A stretch of 64,000 nucleotides of DNA from Tsukamurella sp. PLM1 (lineage in GTDB: Bacteria > Actinomycetota > Actinomycetes > Mycobacteriales > Mycobacteriaceae): NCBI RefSeq assembly GCF_023168325.1, contig NZ_AP025688.1, positions 2,108,001 through 2,172,000 on the forward strand. The letters are read 5' to 3'. Position 1 is the stretch's first letter, and each line of letters starts with the position of its first letter. The position numbers were made by a program, and so were the translations under genes. Positions 50,941 to 61,613 of the stretch are shown here, one piece after another. The notes below the pieces were generated by a model, which was given only the letters and a program-made list of their open reading frames with translations, was not told the origin of the DNA and made no database searches.

Positions 50941-51928
50941 TCACGGGCGACGCAGCGCGCCGGTGAACATCATCGACTTGTACGGGTGGCCGACCGCGGT
51001 GTTCCACTGCGAGACCACCAGCCGGGCGGACGCGAGCGTCGAGCCGGGCACCAGGTAGCCGCCGTAGAGCTGGGCCACCCGCCCGGCCGCGTGGTCCTCG
51101 TCCTGCCAGGAACTGCCCTGCAGCAGCGTGACGGGGTCCGACCAGACACCGTCGATCCGGTCGGCGAAGCGTGCGGCGATCCGGTACCCCGCGGCGTCGA
51201 AGTAGGTCAGCACCCACGTGTCTTCGACGAGCGACAGGCTGAGCTCGCCGTAGCCCTGTCCCAACGCCAGATCCGTCGGTGCGTTGCCCCACGCCCACCC
51301 CGTGTCCGGCCGCCAGCCCCAGGGCTCCCACTCGACGTTCAGTCCGTCGCGGAGGGTGCCGAGGGTAGCGGTGCGCATGCGGTGCAACCGCAGCCCCTTG
51401 TCGCGGGTGAGGCCGCCGGTGGAGACGTTGTAGGTGTAGCCGTCCGGGGCCGGACACAGCGCCCACATGCACCAGGCGCCGTCGGCGTGACCGGCATTGT
51501 ACTGCGCCACCTCCTGCCACGTGGCGGCACCGTCGTCACTGCGCCACAGGCCCGTCTGCACCACGGTGTCGAGGCTCTGCATGGTCATCGTGTGCAGGTA
51601 GAGCGTGCCGTCGACCTCGATGCAGGTGGTGGGCAGGATGGTGGTGAATCGGCCGGTGTCGTGCGAGTAATCGAGCAGTTGCCGCGCGCGTGTCGGATCG
51701 GGGCCCGCCGGCCGGGTCATCACGCCGGCACGGTCGCCGAACAGGCCGACGGGGGAGCGCCAGTCGCCGGCGCCGATCGTGAGGCCCTCGAAGGTGTCGC
51801 CGAAGACGTACAGCACCTCGTCGCCCACGCGGCACGGGATCGAGGTCGGTACCGCCCACACCGAACCGGCTGACCGGCGTGATGTCGCGCAGCTTGCGGA
51901 GGCGGGCGGGCTCGATCGACTGGGGCAC
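50941..51928 (-). CDS. DUF4185 protein (one frame break)
   Basis: About 329 residues, beta-propeller-like family often secreted or surface-linked in actinobacteria, though no signal peptide is visible here. DEVLYVFGDTFEGLTIG is the hallmark FGDTF motif; then LWRSDDGAATWQEVA, WEPWGWRPDTGWAWG and VAQLYGGYLVPGSTL. A break near 51865 separates the N-terminal SIEPARLRKLRDITPVSRF from the rest. Glycan or sialidase-like binding is possible; activity unknown. Confidence 0.7.
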
Positions 51929-52064
51929 ATCGTCAGCGTGCCAGACGGTGCGCCGTCGCGCTCCGCTCCGGCGGGGCGCGGACACGTTCGCGGGAACTGT
52001 TCCGAATGTCCGGGACGCCCCGGATTCGGTCGCACTCGGTGCGGAACGGGAGCACCATGGAGGC

Positions 52065-52319
52065 ATGGATACGTTCACGGGGCGAGAGCTGTACGAGGCC
52101 TTCCACGCGGATTACGACGCGGTGACCGATCGCGATGCGCGGATCTACGACGAGGCGGGGCGTCTGGTGGCGGCCGGGCACCTGGGTGGGCTGCGGCCGG
52201 TGGGCGACGGGGCGTCGGAGGCCACGATGTACAGCTTCCTCTCACTGCACGACGACGTGCGGTGGGAGCCGTCGCACCGCATCGAGCTGGCGCCGCAACC
52301 GGTGCGGGAAGCCCGCTGA
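52065..52319 (+). CDS. Small hypothetical protein
   Basis: 84 residues, acidic (DYDAVTDRDARIYDEAG), no membrane segment. ATG has AGCACCATGGAGGC upstream, a weak RBS. A strong hairpin terminator follows 3 bases after the stop, which supports a real short transcript. Function unknown. Confidence 0.6.
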   Translation: MDTFTGRELYEAFHADYDAVTDRDARIYDEAGRLVAAGHLGGLRPVGDGASEATMYSFLSLHDDVRWEPSHRIELAPQPVREAR

Positions 52320-52322
52320 ACG

Positions 52323-52352
52323 CGAGAACCCCGGCCGGGGCCGGGGTTCTCG
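52323..52352. terminator. Strong intrinsic terminator
   Basis: Perfect 14-base arms CGAGAACCCCGGCC / GGCCGGGGTTCTCG with a 2-base centre, followed by TTTCTG on the plus strand. Terminates the small gene; it also lies 6 bases beyond the tRNA-Leu 3' end on the minus strand and may end that transcript too. Confidence 0.9.
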
Positions 52353-52358
52353 TTTCTG

Positions 52359-52444
52359 TGCGCGGAGGGGGACTTGAACCCCCACGTCCGTTAATAGGAC
52401 ACTAGCACCTCAAGCTAGCGCGTCTGCCATTCCGCCACCCGCGC
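52359..52444 (-). tRNA. tRNA-Leu (GAG)
   Basis: 86-nt class II tRNA. Acceptor stem GCGCGGG pairs with TCCGCGC (last pair G-U), discriminator A; anticodon stem CTAGC/GCTAG with loop TTGAGGT, giving anticodon GAG; variable arm GTCCTATTAACGGAC; T-arm GGGGGTTCAAGTCCCCC. CCA is not encoded. Reads CUC/CUU Leu codons. Confidence 0.95.
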
Positions 52445-52547
52445 TGGGAAGCTCGTTCACAGTAATCCACGGTCGCCCGCGAATCCAAATCGGCACGTCG
52501 AGACACCCGCGCACGCGACGATGCGGCTGCCCCGCCGTGGTACTCAT

Positions 52548-53887
52548 ATGGGTGTGGCTACTGCAGTGAACGCGCTCGACGAGGTCGTCGAGACCGTGAG
52601 CGCCCTCATCCGATTCGACACCTCCAACACCGGTGAGGCCGAGACCACCCGGGGCGAGGCCGAGTGCGCCCGGTGGGTCGGGCGCAGCTCGAGGAGGTCG
52701 GCTACGAGACGGTCTACGTCGAGTCCGGGCAGCCCGGTCGCGGCAACGTCTTCGCCACGCTCAAGGGCGCCGAGCCGAAGCGCGGCACGCTGCTCGTGCA
52801 CGGCCACCTCGACGTGGTGCCCGCGGAGCCCGCCGATTGGAGCGTGCACCCGTTCTCCGGCGCCGTCGAGGACGGCTACGTGTGGGGCCGCGGCGCGGTC
52901 GACATGAAGGACATGTGCGGCATCATGCTCGCGCTGGCGCGGCAGTTGAAGTCGACCGGCACCGTCCCGCCCCGCGACATCATGTTCGCGTTCCTGGCCG
53001 ATGAGGAGGCCGGAGGCACGTGGGGATCGCACTGGTTGGTGCAGCACCGGCCGGAGCTGTTCACGGGCGTCACGGAGGCCGTGGGCGAGGTCGGCGGCTT
53101 CTCGCTCACCGTCGACACCCCGTCGGGCGACAAGAAGCGGCTGTACCTCGTGGAGTCCGCCGAGAAGAGCATGTGCTGGATGCGGCTGACGGCCAAGGCG
53201 CGCGCGGGTCACGGCTCGTTCGTCCACGAGGACAACGCTGTCACGGTGCTCGCGGAGGCGGTCGCACGGCTGGGTCGGCACAAGTTCCCCCTGGTCCTCA
53301 CCGACACGGTGGTCCAGTTCCTGCGCGTGCTGGACCGCGAGTCGACGATCGACATCGACGTCGACAGCCCGGACTTGGAGGGCCGGCTCGCCAAGATCGG
53401 CGGTCTGGCCCGCATCGTCGGCGCGACGCTCCGGGACACCGCGAACCCGACGATGCTGCGCGCCGGCTACAAGGCCAACGTGATCCCGCAGACGGCGGAG
53501 GCCGTCGTGGACTGCCGCGTGCTGCCCGGCCGGCAGGCCGCGTTCGAGCGAGAGCTCGACGAGATCCTCGGCCCTGACATCGAACGCGAATGGATCACCA
53601 AGCTCGACCCGTACGAGACCCAGTTCGACGGCGACCTCGTGGACGCCATGAACGAGGCGATCCTGGCGTTCGACGCCGACGGCCGGACGGTGCCGTACAT
53701 GCTCTCGGGCGGGACGGACGCGAAGGCGTTCGCCAAGCTCGGCATCCGCTGCTTCGGGTTCGCCCCGCTGCAGCTGCCCGAGGACCTCGACTTCGCGGCG
53801 CTGTTCCACGGCGTCGACGAGCGGGTGCCCGTCGCCGCGCTCGAGTTCGGGACGCGCGTGTTCGAGCACTTCCTGATGAATTCGTGA
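52548..53887 (+). CDS. M20/M28-type metallopeptidase (one frame break)
   Basis: About 446 residues of the M20 carboxypeptidase/dipeptidase family, common in mycolata. Zinc site: [11 protein letters not shown] (His, catalytic Asp), [10 protein letters not shown] (bridging Asp), FLADEEAGG (catalytic and ligand Glu), and [10 protein letters not shown] (distal His); dimerisation lid between. One G is lost near 52680. No signal peptide, cytosolic. Confidence 0.88.
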
Positions 53888-53913
53888 CCACAGACAGAGA
53901 AAGGGACGACCAC

Positions 53914-54450
53914 ATGACCGCATCGTTCGACCCGTACGCGGGCCTGCCCGCGCTACCGAAGCTGACCGTCACTTCCAGCACGATCGTCGACGGGGCCGAG
54001 CTCCCGGTCTCGCAGCGCAGCGGGATCATGGGCGCGGGCGGCCAGGACGTCTCGCCCCAGCTGTCCTGGAGCGGCGCGCCGGAGGGCACCCAGTCGTACG
54101 CGGTGACCTGCTACGACCCGGACGCGCCCACCGCTTCGGGGTTCTGGCACTGGGCCGTTGCGAACATCCCCGCCTCCGTCACCTCGCTCGCGGAGGGCGC
54201 GGGCGACGGTGCGCCCGGCTCGCTCCCGGACGGCGCGTTGACCCTGAACAACGACGCGAGTCTCCCGCGCTTCATCGGCGCCGCACCGCCGGCCGGCCAC
54301 GGGCCGCACCGGTACATCTTCGTCGTCCACGCCCTCGGTGTGGCGAAGCTGGACCTTCCCGCCACGGCGACGCCCGCCTACCTGGGGTTCAACCTGTTCG
54401 GCGCCGCCATCGCGCGCGGCTCGATCACCGCGACGTACGCCCAGGTCTAG
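53914..54450 (+). CDS. YbhB/YbcL family (PEBP, Raf kinase inhibitor-like) protein
   Basis: 178 residues. PEBP signature [20 protein letters not shown] with the ligand-site Asp-Pro-Asp and His, and [14 protein letters not shown]. Bacterial members bind small anionic ligands; no proven role. RBS AGAAAGGGA. Converges on pyrD with overlapping stops. Confidence 0.9.
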   Translation: MTASFDPYAGLPALPKLTVTSSTIVDGAELPVSQRSGIMGAGGQDVSPQLSWSGAPEGTQSYAVTCYDPDAPTASGFWHWAVANIPASVTSLAEGAGDGAPGSLPDGALTLNNDASLPRFIGAAPPAGHGPHRYIFVVHALGVAKLDLPATATPAYLGFNLFGAAIARGSITATYAQV

Positions 54451-55519
54451 CGGTCGACGCCGACGGCTTCGGTGATCGAACCGAAGCCGTCTGCGCGCAG
54501 CCGCGCGGCGAGTTGCTTGTGCACTGAGCGGGTCCACAGCGGCCCGCCGTAGATGAACTGCGTGTACACCTGCACGAGCGACGCGCCCGCGCGGATGCGC
54601 TCGTACACGTCGTCGACGCTCTCGATGCCGCCCACTGAGACCAGCACGAGGTCGTCCCCGACCCGCGCCGCGAGACGACGGAGCACCTCCAGCGACCGTG
54701 CCTTGAGCGGGTTGCCCGAGAGCCCGCCCGAGCCGATCGCTTCGACCTCGGCGCCGGGGAGTGCAGGCCCGCGCGGCTGATGGTCGTGTTGGTGGCCACG
54801 ATGCCCGCGAGGCCCAGCTCCACGGCCAGGTCCGCGACCGCGTCCACGTCCTCGTCCGCGAGATCGGGGGCGATCTTCACCAGCACCGGCACCGTGACGG
54901 TGTCGAGCACCGCCTGCAGCACCGGCCGCAGCGACTCCGTGGCCTGCAGATCCCGCAGGCCCGGCGTGTTCGGCGAGGAGACGTTGACCACGATGAAATC
55001 GGCCAGAGGCCCCAGCAACATCGCGCTGATCCGATAGTCGTCGGCCGCACCCTCGAGCGGCGTCACCTTCGTCTTGCCGATGTTGGCGCCGATCGGGACG
55101 GCTGCGGCGCCCGGCTCGCGCTTGCGCAGCTCGTTCGCCGCGGCGCCGGAGCCGTAGTTGTTGAAGCCCATCCGGTTGACAAGGGCCTTGTCGGCCGGGA
55201 GACGGAACAGGCGGGGCGTCGGGTTGCCGGGCTGCGGGTGGGCGGTGACGGTGCCGATCTCCGCGAAGCCGAAGCCGAGGGCGCCCCAGCCGTTGACGGC
55301 GCGCGCGTTCTTGTCGAACCCGGCCGCGAGCCCGACCGGCGCGGGGAAGCGCACCCCGAACACCTCCTGCTCCAGGATCGGGTCCCGGCCGGCGAGGCAC
55401 CGTCGGATCACGGCCCGGACGGGAGGTACCGCGGTGGTCCCGCGGATCAGGCCGAACACGAGGTGATGGATCCGCTCCGGTGAGAGCAGGAACATCACGC
55501 GCAGCAGTAACCCGTACAT
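54447..55519 (-). CDS. pyrD: Dihydroorotate dehydrogenase, class 2 (one frame break)
   Basis: Quinone-linked DHODH of pyrimidine synthesis, membrane-associated through an N-terminal helix ([20 protein letters not shown]). About 357 residues. [35 protein letters not shown] with the FMN site, and catalytic Ser in [13 protein letters not shown]. One C is lost near 54755 (run of five read as four); afterwards [17 protein letters not shown] and LVSVGGIES restore the FMN phosphate site. As an essential gene, the break is almost certainly a sequence error. Confidence 0.93.
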
Positions 55520-55774
55520 CTACAACCCCTTCGTGGCGTCCGGCGGCAGGAGCCCGGACGTTTTCGTGCGCTTGCGGCGGAGCAGGACCCGGCGCGAACC
55601 GTCGGTGTACAACCGCACGCGGCTGAGCTCCCATCCGCCGAACTCGGCCTCGATGGCCAGGCGCATCGCCGCCGTCACCCGCGAGACCTCCCGCGGCAAC
55701 CGCAGCGGCAGGAAATCGTACTCCTCGTTCGAGAAGCCCGGATCGGTGTCCCGCGGGGTGGCGCTCGCCGTCAT
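55520..55774 (-). CDS. DUF5703 family protein
   Basis: 84 residues. [39 protein letters not shown] and LRRK are the conserved features of this small actinobacterial family, typically found next to pyrD as here (stop and ATG adjacent). Function unknown; probably cotranscribed with pyrD. Confidence 0.85.
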   Translation of the reverse strand: MTASATPRDTDPGFSNEEYDFLPLRLPREVSRVTAAMRLAIEAEFGGWELSRVRLYTDGSRRVLLRRKRTKTSGLLPPDATKGL

Positions 55775-55782
55775 CGGGCCTC

Positions 55783-56793
55783 CTACGTCGCCGGAATCGC
55801 CTGGATGCCGCCGCCCGTGGCCGACTGCACGTACACCGTGCCCGTCTGCGCGTCGACGGCAACGGCGTTGGGCTGGCGCACCGTCGGGAACTGCTTGCGC
55901 TGCTCGGGCATGCCGGAGCCCAGCGCGTACCCGACCACCTGGTTGGTCGCCGTCTTGGTGACCCACATCAGCTTGGCCGTCTCGTCGTAGGTCACGGCCC
56001 ACGGCGAGTCCGGCACCGGGTAGAGGAAGCGTTCCATGAACGGTGTGATCGTGTATCCGATCACCTGGTTCCTGCCCGTGTCGACGGCGAAGATGCGGCC
56101 GTACGGGTCGATCGTGGCGTTCGTGACACCGCGTCCCACCCGCAGGCCCTTGCCGGCCTTGCCCCCGGCCACGTCGACTTCCGTGATGGAGGCCTGCAGC
56201 CGGTCGACGACGGCGACAGCGCCGTCGTGCACCAGCAGGGTGCTGGCCTCGACGGGGCCGGTGATGGTGTCCGGGTTCGGCGGGGGCGAGGTGTGCAGTC
56301 CCAGGATCCGTCCGTCCGCCAGACCCGCGAGGACGTCCGGCCCCGACCCGGTGTACGCCGCGACAGACAGGACGTCGCCGTCGACCTCGATGCGACGCGG
56401 CTCGGCCGCCGGATCGTCGCCGACCACGAGGACCGCGTTGTTCGTCGCGACGAGGAATCCGCCGCCCGCGCCGTACGCGGCGACTTGATTCGCGTGCCCC
56501 TCGGTGCGGACCCGCGCGATCTCCTTCAGTCCTCCGTCGACGGAGAAGACCACGACGGCACCGTCGGTCACTGCGGCGAGGCGACGGTTCTTCGCATCGA
56601 AGGCGAGGCCTTGGCCCGCACCGGCGGGTGTCACCTGCCCGGCGGGCGGTACCGCCGGCTCGGGGGCCACGGCGGGCTGCGCAGGGGTGATCGTGGGCCG
56701 GTCCTCCCGTGCCGGGGTGGACGAGCACCCGGCCAGCGCGAGAGTGGCTGCGAGGGCGACGGCGGCGATCCGGGAGGTGAATGTGCGGGTCAT
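55783..56793 (-). CDS. Lipoprotein with YncE-like beta-propeller
   Basis: 336 residues. Lipobox LALAGCSS with Cys22, a Pro-rich linker, then repeated propeller blades such as [38 protein letters not shown] and [19 protein letters not shown]. Anchored outside the membrane. Ligand unknown. A TAACTT element lies 9 bases before ATG. Confidence 0.8.
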   Translation of the reverse strand: MTRTFTSRIAAVALAATLALAGCSSTPAREDRPTITPAQPAVAPEPAVPPAGQVTPAGAGQGLAFDAKNRRLAAVTDGAVVVFSVDGGLKEIARVRTEGHANQVAAYGAGGGFLVATNNAVLVVGDDPAAEPRRIEVDGDVLSVAAYTGSGPDVLAGLADGRILGLHTSPPPNPDTITGPVEASTLLVHDGAVAVVDRLQASITEVDVAGGKAGKGLRVGRGVTNATIDPYGRIFAVDTGRNQVIGYTITPFMERFLYPVPDSPWAVTYDETAKLMWVTKTATNQVVGYALGSGMPEQRKQFPTVRQPNAVAVDAQTGTVYVQSATGGGIQAIPAT

Positions 56794-56849
56794 GATGCCT
56801 CGAAGTTACCGGTCCGACGGTTCCCGGCTCCGGCCGGTAGCCTGCCCGG

Positions 56850-57685
56850 GTGGACATGACGTGGTTGCAGGCGATCGTGCTGGGGTTGGTGCAGGGGTTG
56901 ACGGAGTTCCTCCCCGTCTCGTCCTCCGGGCACCTGCGGATCGTCTCGGAGCTCTGGTTCGGCGACGACGCGGGGGCGTCGTTCACCGCGGTCACGCAGC
57001 TGGGTACCGAAGCGGCGGTCCTGCTGTACTTCGCGACAAAGATCTACCGGATCGCCAAGGCGTGGTTCGTCGGCCTGGCGCGCCCCGAGAAGCGGGGCTC
57101 GACTACCGGATGGGCTGGTACGTGATCATCGGCACCGTCCCGATCGGCGTCATCGGCTACGTGTTCAAGGATCAGATCCGCACCGGCGCCCGCAACCTCT
57201 GGCTCGTCGCGTCGATGCTCATCGTCTTCTCGCTCGTGATCGTCGCCGCCGAGCGGTACGGCCGGAAGGTCCGTTCGATCGAGAAGATGACGGCGCGGGA
57301 CGCCGTGGTGATGGGCCTCGCTCAGTGCCTGGCCCTGGTCCCCGGGGTGTCGCGGTCCGGTGCCACGTCCAGCGCGGGCCTGTTCCTCGGCCTCGAGCGG
57401 CGCGCGGCGGTCGAGCTGTCGTTCCTGCTCGCGATTCCCGCGGTCACCGCATCGGGCCTGTTCAGCCTGCCCGACGCGTTCCAGACGGGCGGGCCCGGCC
57501 TGCACGCGAGCGGGCCGCAGCTGCTCGTCGCCACGCTGATCGCCTTCGTCGTGGGCTACGCCGCGGTCGCGTGGCTGCTGGACTTCGTCGGCAAGCACTC
57601 GTTGAACTGGTTCGCGGGCTACCGGATCGTGCTCGGCTTCGTCGTCCTGGGCCTGCTGTGGGGCGGGGTCATCAGCGCGACGTGA
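56850..57685 (+). CDS. uppP: Undecaprenyl-diphosphatase (one frame break)
   Basis: BacA-family enzyme recycling undecaprenyl pyrophosphate for peptidoglycan synthesis; integral membrane, about 278 residues. [18 protein letters not shown] (the E/QGxTE and SSSGH motifs) and [19 protein letters not shown] (PGxSRSG). One G is lost near 57100. GTG 56850 lies 6 bases after TAGCCT, supporting it over ATG 56856. Confidence 0.93.
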
Positions 57686-58535
57686 GGGCGTCCCGCGCGG
57701 CCCCGACGAGCGGGTCGCGGTCGGCGCCGCGCCGGTACGCCAGGGAGGTGTGGCGCACCACCTCGAGCGGGGTGAGGGCCACGTGATCCGGCACGCCGAC
57801 AGCCGCGAGCTCGGGCACCACTGCCACGCCCTGCCCGGCCTCGACCAGGGCCAGTACCGCCGCGAAATCGTCGGTCCGGTGCCGGATCGTGGGCGTGAAG
57901 CCCGCGTTCTCACAGGTCCGCACGGTCGCGTCGTCGCACATGGTGCCGACCGTCCCGGAGACCCAGCGCTCATCCCGGCAGTCGCGCAGCGCCCGCCGGC
58001 GGTCGCGGCGGGTCGCGAGGTAGACGGCCTCGTCGAACAGCGGCTCGGTGCCGAGCGACGGATCGTCGCGCGCGGGCAGGCAGTCGTAGCGCTGCAGCAG
58101 TGCCACGTCGAGCCGGCGGCTGCGCAGTTCCTCGGGCGCCGTCGCGGGGTCGATCTCGGTCACGCGGACGCGCAGCCGAGGATGCGCGGCCGACAGCCGC
58201 ACCAGGGCCGGGGTGACGACGGTGCGCATGGCCGAGCCGAACGCCCCGATCCGCAGTTCGCCGCTGACCTCCGTGCCGAGGGCGTCGAGTTCGGCGCGGG
58301 CGGTCTCGAGGCGTTCGAGCACCGCGTCGGCGTGGCCGACCAGGATCCGGCCGGCCTCAGTGAGGCGGACACTGCGTCCGGTGCGTTCCAGCAGCGGCCT
58401 TCCCGCCTCGCGTTCCAGTGTCGCGAGCTGTTGGGAGACGGCCGACGGCGTGTAGTCCAGCGCCTGCGCCACGGCAGCGATCGTGCCGCGCTGCGACAGT
58501 TCGCGGAGCAGGCGCAAGCGGTGCACGTCGAGCAT
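57672..58535 (-). CDS. LysR family regulator
   Basis: 287 residues. [22 protein letters not shown], then [16 protein letters not shown] and LTEAGRILV; effector domain with [11 protein letters not shown] and [13 protein letters not shown] lies 6 bases after TAAGCT. Divergent from the DapA-like gene 70 bases away, its likely target. The end overlaps uppP convergently by 14 bases. Confidence 0.88.
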   Translation of the reverse strand: MLDVHRLRLLRELSQRGTIAAVAQALDYTPSAVSQQLATLEREAGRPLLERTGRSVRLTEAGRILVGHADAVLERLETARAELDALGTEVSGELRIGAFGSAMRTVVTPALVRLSAAHPRLRVRVTEIDPATAPEELRSRRLDVALLQRYDCLPARDDPSLGTEPLFDEAVYLATRRDRRRALRDCRDERWVSGTVGTMCDDATVRTCENAGFTPTIRHRTDDFAAVLALVEAGQGVAVVPELAAVGVPDHVALTPLEVVRHTSLAYRRGADRDPLVGAARDALTSR

Positions 58536-58605
58536 CGGTTCAGCTTACGCTCGACCACGTGATCTCGCGCTGGTGCTTATGCCCGGGCGGCGCGATCCTT
58601 GATCC

Positions 58606-59490
58606 ATGCAGCTCTCCGGCCTCCACGTCCCGCTCGTCACGCCCTTCGCCGTTGACGGCACTGTCGACCTCGCCTCGCTCGAGCGCCTCGCGCACGACAC
58701 CCTGTCCGACGGTGCCGACGGCCTCATCGCGCTCGGAACCACCGGCGAGCCCGCGACCCTGACGCCCGGCGAGCGGGCCATGGTCGTCGACCTGATCGGC
58801 GGCGTGTGCGCCGAACACCGTGCCGTGTTCACGGTCGGCACGGGGTCCAACGCGACCGACGGCACCGTCGGCGCCCTGGAGGCGACGGATCCGCGCGCCC
58901 ACTTCGCCCTGGTCGTGGTGCCGTACTACACCCGGCCGTCGGAGGCGGGGGTGATCGAGCACTACCGGCGCGCCGCGGCGGCGAGCCCGGTGCCCGTCAT
59001 CGTCTACGACGTGCCGCAGCGCACCGGGCGCACCCTCTCGGTGGACACCCTGCTGGCCCTCGCCGCACTCGACGGAGTGGCCGGGTTCAAGCACGCCGCG
59101 GGCGGCGTCACGGAGACGACGGTGCGCCTCCTCGCGCAGGTCCCCGACGGGGTCTCCGTACTGGCGGGCGACGATCCGTTCGTCGGTGCGATGCTGGCGC
59201 TCGGCGGCCACGGTGCGATCTCGGCGTGTGCGAACGTGGCGGCGGGGGAGTTCGCGGCTCTCGTTGCGGCGTGGCGCGAGGGCCGGATCGCGGAGGCCCG
59301 GGTGATCGGCGGCGCGCTCGCGGAGCTCGCCGCGGCACTGTTCGCCGAGCCCAACCCGACGGTGATCAAGGGAGTCCTCGCCGCCCAGGGACGGATCGCG
59401 ACGCCCGCTGTACGGCTGCCGTTGCTCCCCGCGTCCGACGGTACCGTCGCCGCGGCCTCCACCCTGGTTCGGTCCATCGTCGCCCTGTGA
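58606..59490 (+). CDS. Dihydrodipicolinate synthase/NAL family aldolase
   Basis: 294 residues, class I aldolase of the DapA/NanA superfamily. GTTGEPATLTPGE, VYDVPQRTGRTL with the catalytic Tyr, and Schiff-base Lys in GVAGFKHAAGG. Because a LysR regulator faces it and there are no lysine genes nearby, it may be a catabolic aldolase rather than the biosynthetic DapA. Confidence 0.82.
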   Translation: MQLSGLHVPLVTPFAVDGTVDLASLERLAHDTLSDGADGLIALGTTGEPATLTPGERAMVVDLIGGVCAEHRAVFTVGTGSNATDGTVGALEATDPRAHFALVVVPYYTRPSEAGVIEHYRRAAAASPVPVIVYDVPQRTGRTLSVDTLLALAALDGVAGFKHAAGGVTETTVRLLAQVPDGVSVLAGDDPFVGAMLALGGHGAISACANVAAGEFAALVAAWREGRIAEARVIGGALAELAAALFAEPNPTVIKGVLAAQGRIATPAVRLPLLPASDGTVAAASTLVRSIVAL

Positions 59491-59587
59491 CGACGGCACC
59501 GTCGAGGGTGCCGGCCGTGACCCCGGCGGTTCCGCTGTGAGCGATCAGCGGACCGGGCCGGGCGGCCGCGCGCATAGACTCGGGACC

Positions 59588-60247
59588 ATGACCGTGATCC
59601 TGCTCCGCCACGGCCGCTCGACCGCGAACACCTCCGGGGTGCTGGCGGGCCGGGCCGAGGGCGTGGCGCTCGACGAGACGGGCCGCGCCCAGGCGGCTGA
59701 TCTGGTCGGCCGCCTCGCCGACCTCGACGTGGTGGCCGCCGTCCGCTCCCCACTGCTGCGATGCGAACAGACCCTCGCCCCGCTCGCGGCTGCGCACGAC
59801 GTGTCACCGCTGGTCGACGACCGGCTCGCGGAGGTCGACTACGGCGCGTGGACCGGCCGGGCGATCAACGACCTCCTGGAGGAACCCCTGTGGAAAGTGG
59901 TCCAGGAGCAACCGTCCGCCGCGCGGTTCCCCGAGGGGGAATCGCTCGCCGAGGTGCAGGCCCGGGCGGTCATGGCGATCCGCGAGCACGACCGCCGGAT
60001 CACCGACGAATTCGGGCCGGCGGCGGCGTGGATCGCCTGCAGCCACGGTGACGTGATCAAGGCCGTGGTCGCCGATGCGCTGGGTACCCACCTCGACCAG
60101 TTCCAGCGGATCTTCGTCGCGCCCGCGTCGGTCTCGGTGATCAGTTACGGTCCCGCGCGCCCGCTCGTGCAGTGCGTCAACTCGTCCGGTAGCGTCACGC
60201 TGCCGAAACGTCCAGCCAAGGAGGCCACGGTGGGAGGCGAGGCATGA
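59588..60247 (+). CDS. Histidine phosphatase, MSMEG_4193 type
   Basis: 219 residues. Catalytic RHG in LLRHGRSTANTSG, second Arg in AVRSPLLRCEQTL, and His in IACSHGDVIKAVV. Extended C-terminus typical of the MSMEG_4193 subfamily. ATG lies 7 bases after TAGACT. First of a coupled three-gene module with DUF3090 and SCO1664-type genes. Confidence 0.9.
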   Translation: MTVILLRHGRSTANTSGVLAGRAEGVALDETGRAQAADLVGRLADLDVVAAVRSPLLRCEQTLAPLAAAHDVSPLVDDRLAEVDYGAWTGRAINDLLEEPLWKVVQEQPSAARFPEGESLAEVQARAVMAIREHDRRITDEFGPAAAWIACSHGDVIKAVVADALGTHLDQFQRIFVAPASVSVISYGPARPLVQCVNSSGSVTLPKRPAKEATVGGEA

Positions 60248-60828
60248 GCCGCTCCGTCCACGTTTTCCGCACGCCCGACCGGTTCGTCGTGGGCACCGTC
60301 GGGCAGCCCGGCGACCGCGCGTTCTACCTGCAGGCGGTCCACGAGTCGCGCATCGTCTCCGTGCTGCTCGAGAAGCAACAGGTCCAGGTCCTGGCCGAGC
60401 GCATCGGCGCGCTCCTCGACGAGGTGGCGCGCCGTTTCGGCGCGGACGTTCCGTCCGCGGACGCCCCGGTGAGCGACCTGCAGCCGCTGGTCATGCCCGT
60501 CGATGCCGAGTTCCGTGTCGGGACGATGGGCCTCGGTTGGGACTCGGAGGCCAGTTCGGTGGTGATCGAGCTGCTCGCGATCACCGACCAGGAGCTCGAC
60601 GAGTCGGTGGTGCTCGCCGACGACGCCGAGGAGGGGCCCGACGCGGTCCGCGTCTTTCTCACTCCGGTCGCTGCCCGCGAGTTCGCCAACCGGTCCGAGC
60701 GCGTGCTCGGCGCCGGTCGCCCGGCCTGCCCGCTGTGCGGAGAGCCGCTCGACACCGACGGCCACATGTGCGTGCGCCTCAACGGCTACCGCCGCGGCGC
60801 GGCGTTCGGGTCCGAGCCGGAGGAGTAG
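60244..60828 (+). CDS. DUF3090 family protein
   Basis: 194 residues. Begins VHVFRTPDRFVVGTVGQPGD; near the end a CPLCGEPLDTDGHMC motif should bind zinc. Conserved across actinobacteria beside a histidine phosphatase and an SCO1664 family protein; function unknown. ATG overlaps the upstream stop by four bases. Confidence 0.92.
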   Translation: MSRSVHVFRTPDRFVVGTVGQPGDRAFYLQAVHESRIVSVLLEKQQVQVLAERIGALLDEVARRFGADVPSADAPVSDLQPLVMPVDAEFRVGTMGLGWDSEASSVVIELLAITDQELDESVVLADDAEEGPDAVRVFLTPVAAREFANRSERVLGAGRPACPLCGEPLDTDGHMCVRLNGYRRGAAFGSEPEE

Positions 60829-61613
60829 TGGACCTCGAGACCGCCGAACTGACGATCCTCGGGCGGATCGCGAGCGCGTCGAACGCCACACTGCTGTGCG
60901 AACTCGGGGAGACGGGGGAGCGCGCCGTCTACAAGCCCGTGCGCGGCGAGGTGCCGCTGTGGGACTTCCCCGACGGCACCCTCGCGGGACGGGAGGTGGC
61001 CTCGTACCGGGTGTCGCAGGCGCTCGGCTGGGGCCTGATCCCCGAGACCGTCCTGCGCGACGGCCCGCTCGGGCCCGGCATGGTGCAACGCTGGGTCGCG
61101 GAGCCGGAGGCGGGAGCCGACGGGCCCGACGGTGCGCCCGACCTCGTCGACCTGTTCCCGCTGGGCGCGGTCCCCGCCGGGTACCGGCAGGTGTTCACCG
61201 GCTACGTCGAGGACACCGACGCCCCCGACGGGATCGCCGAAGTGGCGCTCGCCCACGCCGACGACCCGCAGCTGCGCCGCATGGCCGTGCTCGACGTGCT
61301 CATCAACAACGCCGACCGCAAGGGCGGCCACATCCTCACCGGGCCGGACGGCCGCGTGTACGGCGTGGACCACGGGATCTGCCTGCACGCGGACGACAAG
61401 CTCCGGACGGTCCTGTGGGGCTGGGCGGGCAGCGCCGTGCCGGACGAACTGCTCGCCGCCGTCGAGCGGCTCATCGCGGCCCCGCCCGATCTGTCCGGCC
61501 TGATCAGTGTGCGCGAGCGCACGGCGCTGGTGGACCGCGCCCGGCTCCTGACCGAGCTCGGCCGGATGCCGCTACCGTCGGCGCGTCACCCGATCCCATG
61601 GCCGCCGTTCTGA
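60828..61613 (+). CDS. SCO1664 family (PI3/4-kinase-like) protein
   Basis: 261 residues, kinase-like fold related to the PI3K/PI4K and HipA-type group. GETGERAVYKPVRGEVPLWD (the ATP-site Lys), LGWGLIPETVLRDGPLGPG, and catalytic loop LDVLINNADRKGGHILTG followed by YGVDHGICLH (DxH metal site). GTG start overlaps the DUF3090 stop by one base. Substrate unknown; pairing with a phosphatase suggests a reversible phosphorylation. The last 42 bases overlap the convergent small gene. Confidence 0.88.
   Translation: MDLETAELTILGRIASASNATLLCELGETGERAVYKPVRGEVPLWDFPDGTLAGREVASYRVSQALGWGLIPETVLRDGPLGPGMVQRWVAEPEAGADGPDGAPDLVDLFPLGAVPAGYRQVFTGYVEDTDAPDGIAEVALAHADDPQLRRMAVLDVLINNADRKGGHILTGPDGRVYGVDHGICLHADDKLRTVLWGWAGSAVPDELLAAVERLIAAPPDLSGLISVRERTALVDRARLLTELGRMPLPSARHPIPWPPF

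Noticed and set aside
58606..59490. Biosynthetic dapA
   Set aside because: The active-site motifs fit the wider aldolase family, but a divergent LysR regulator and lack of lysine or cell-wall genes nearby make the biosynthetic assignment unsafe.
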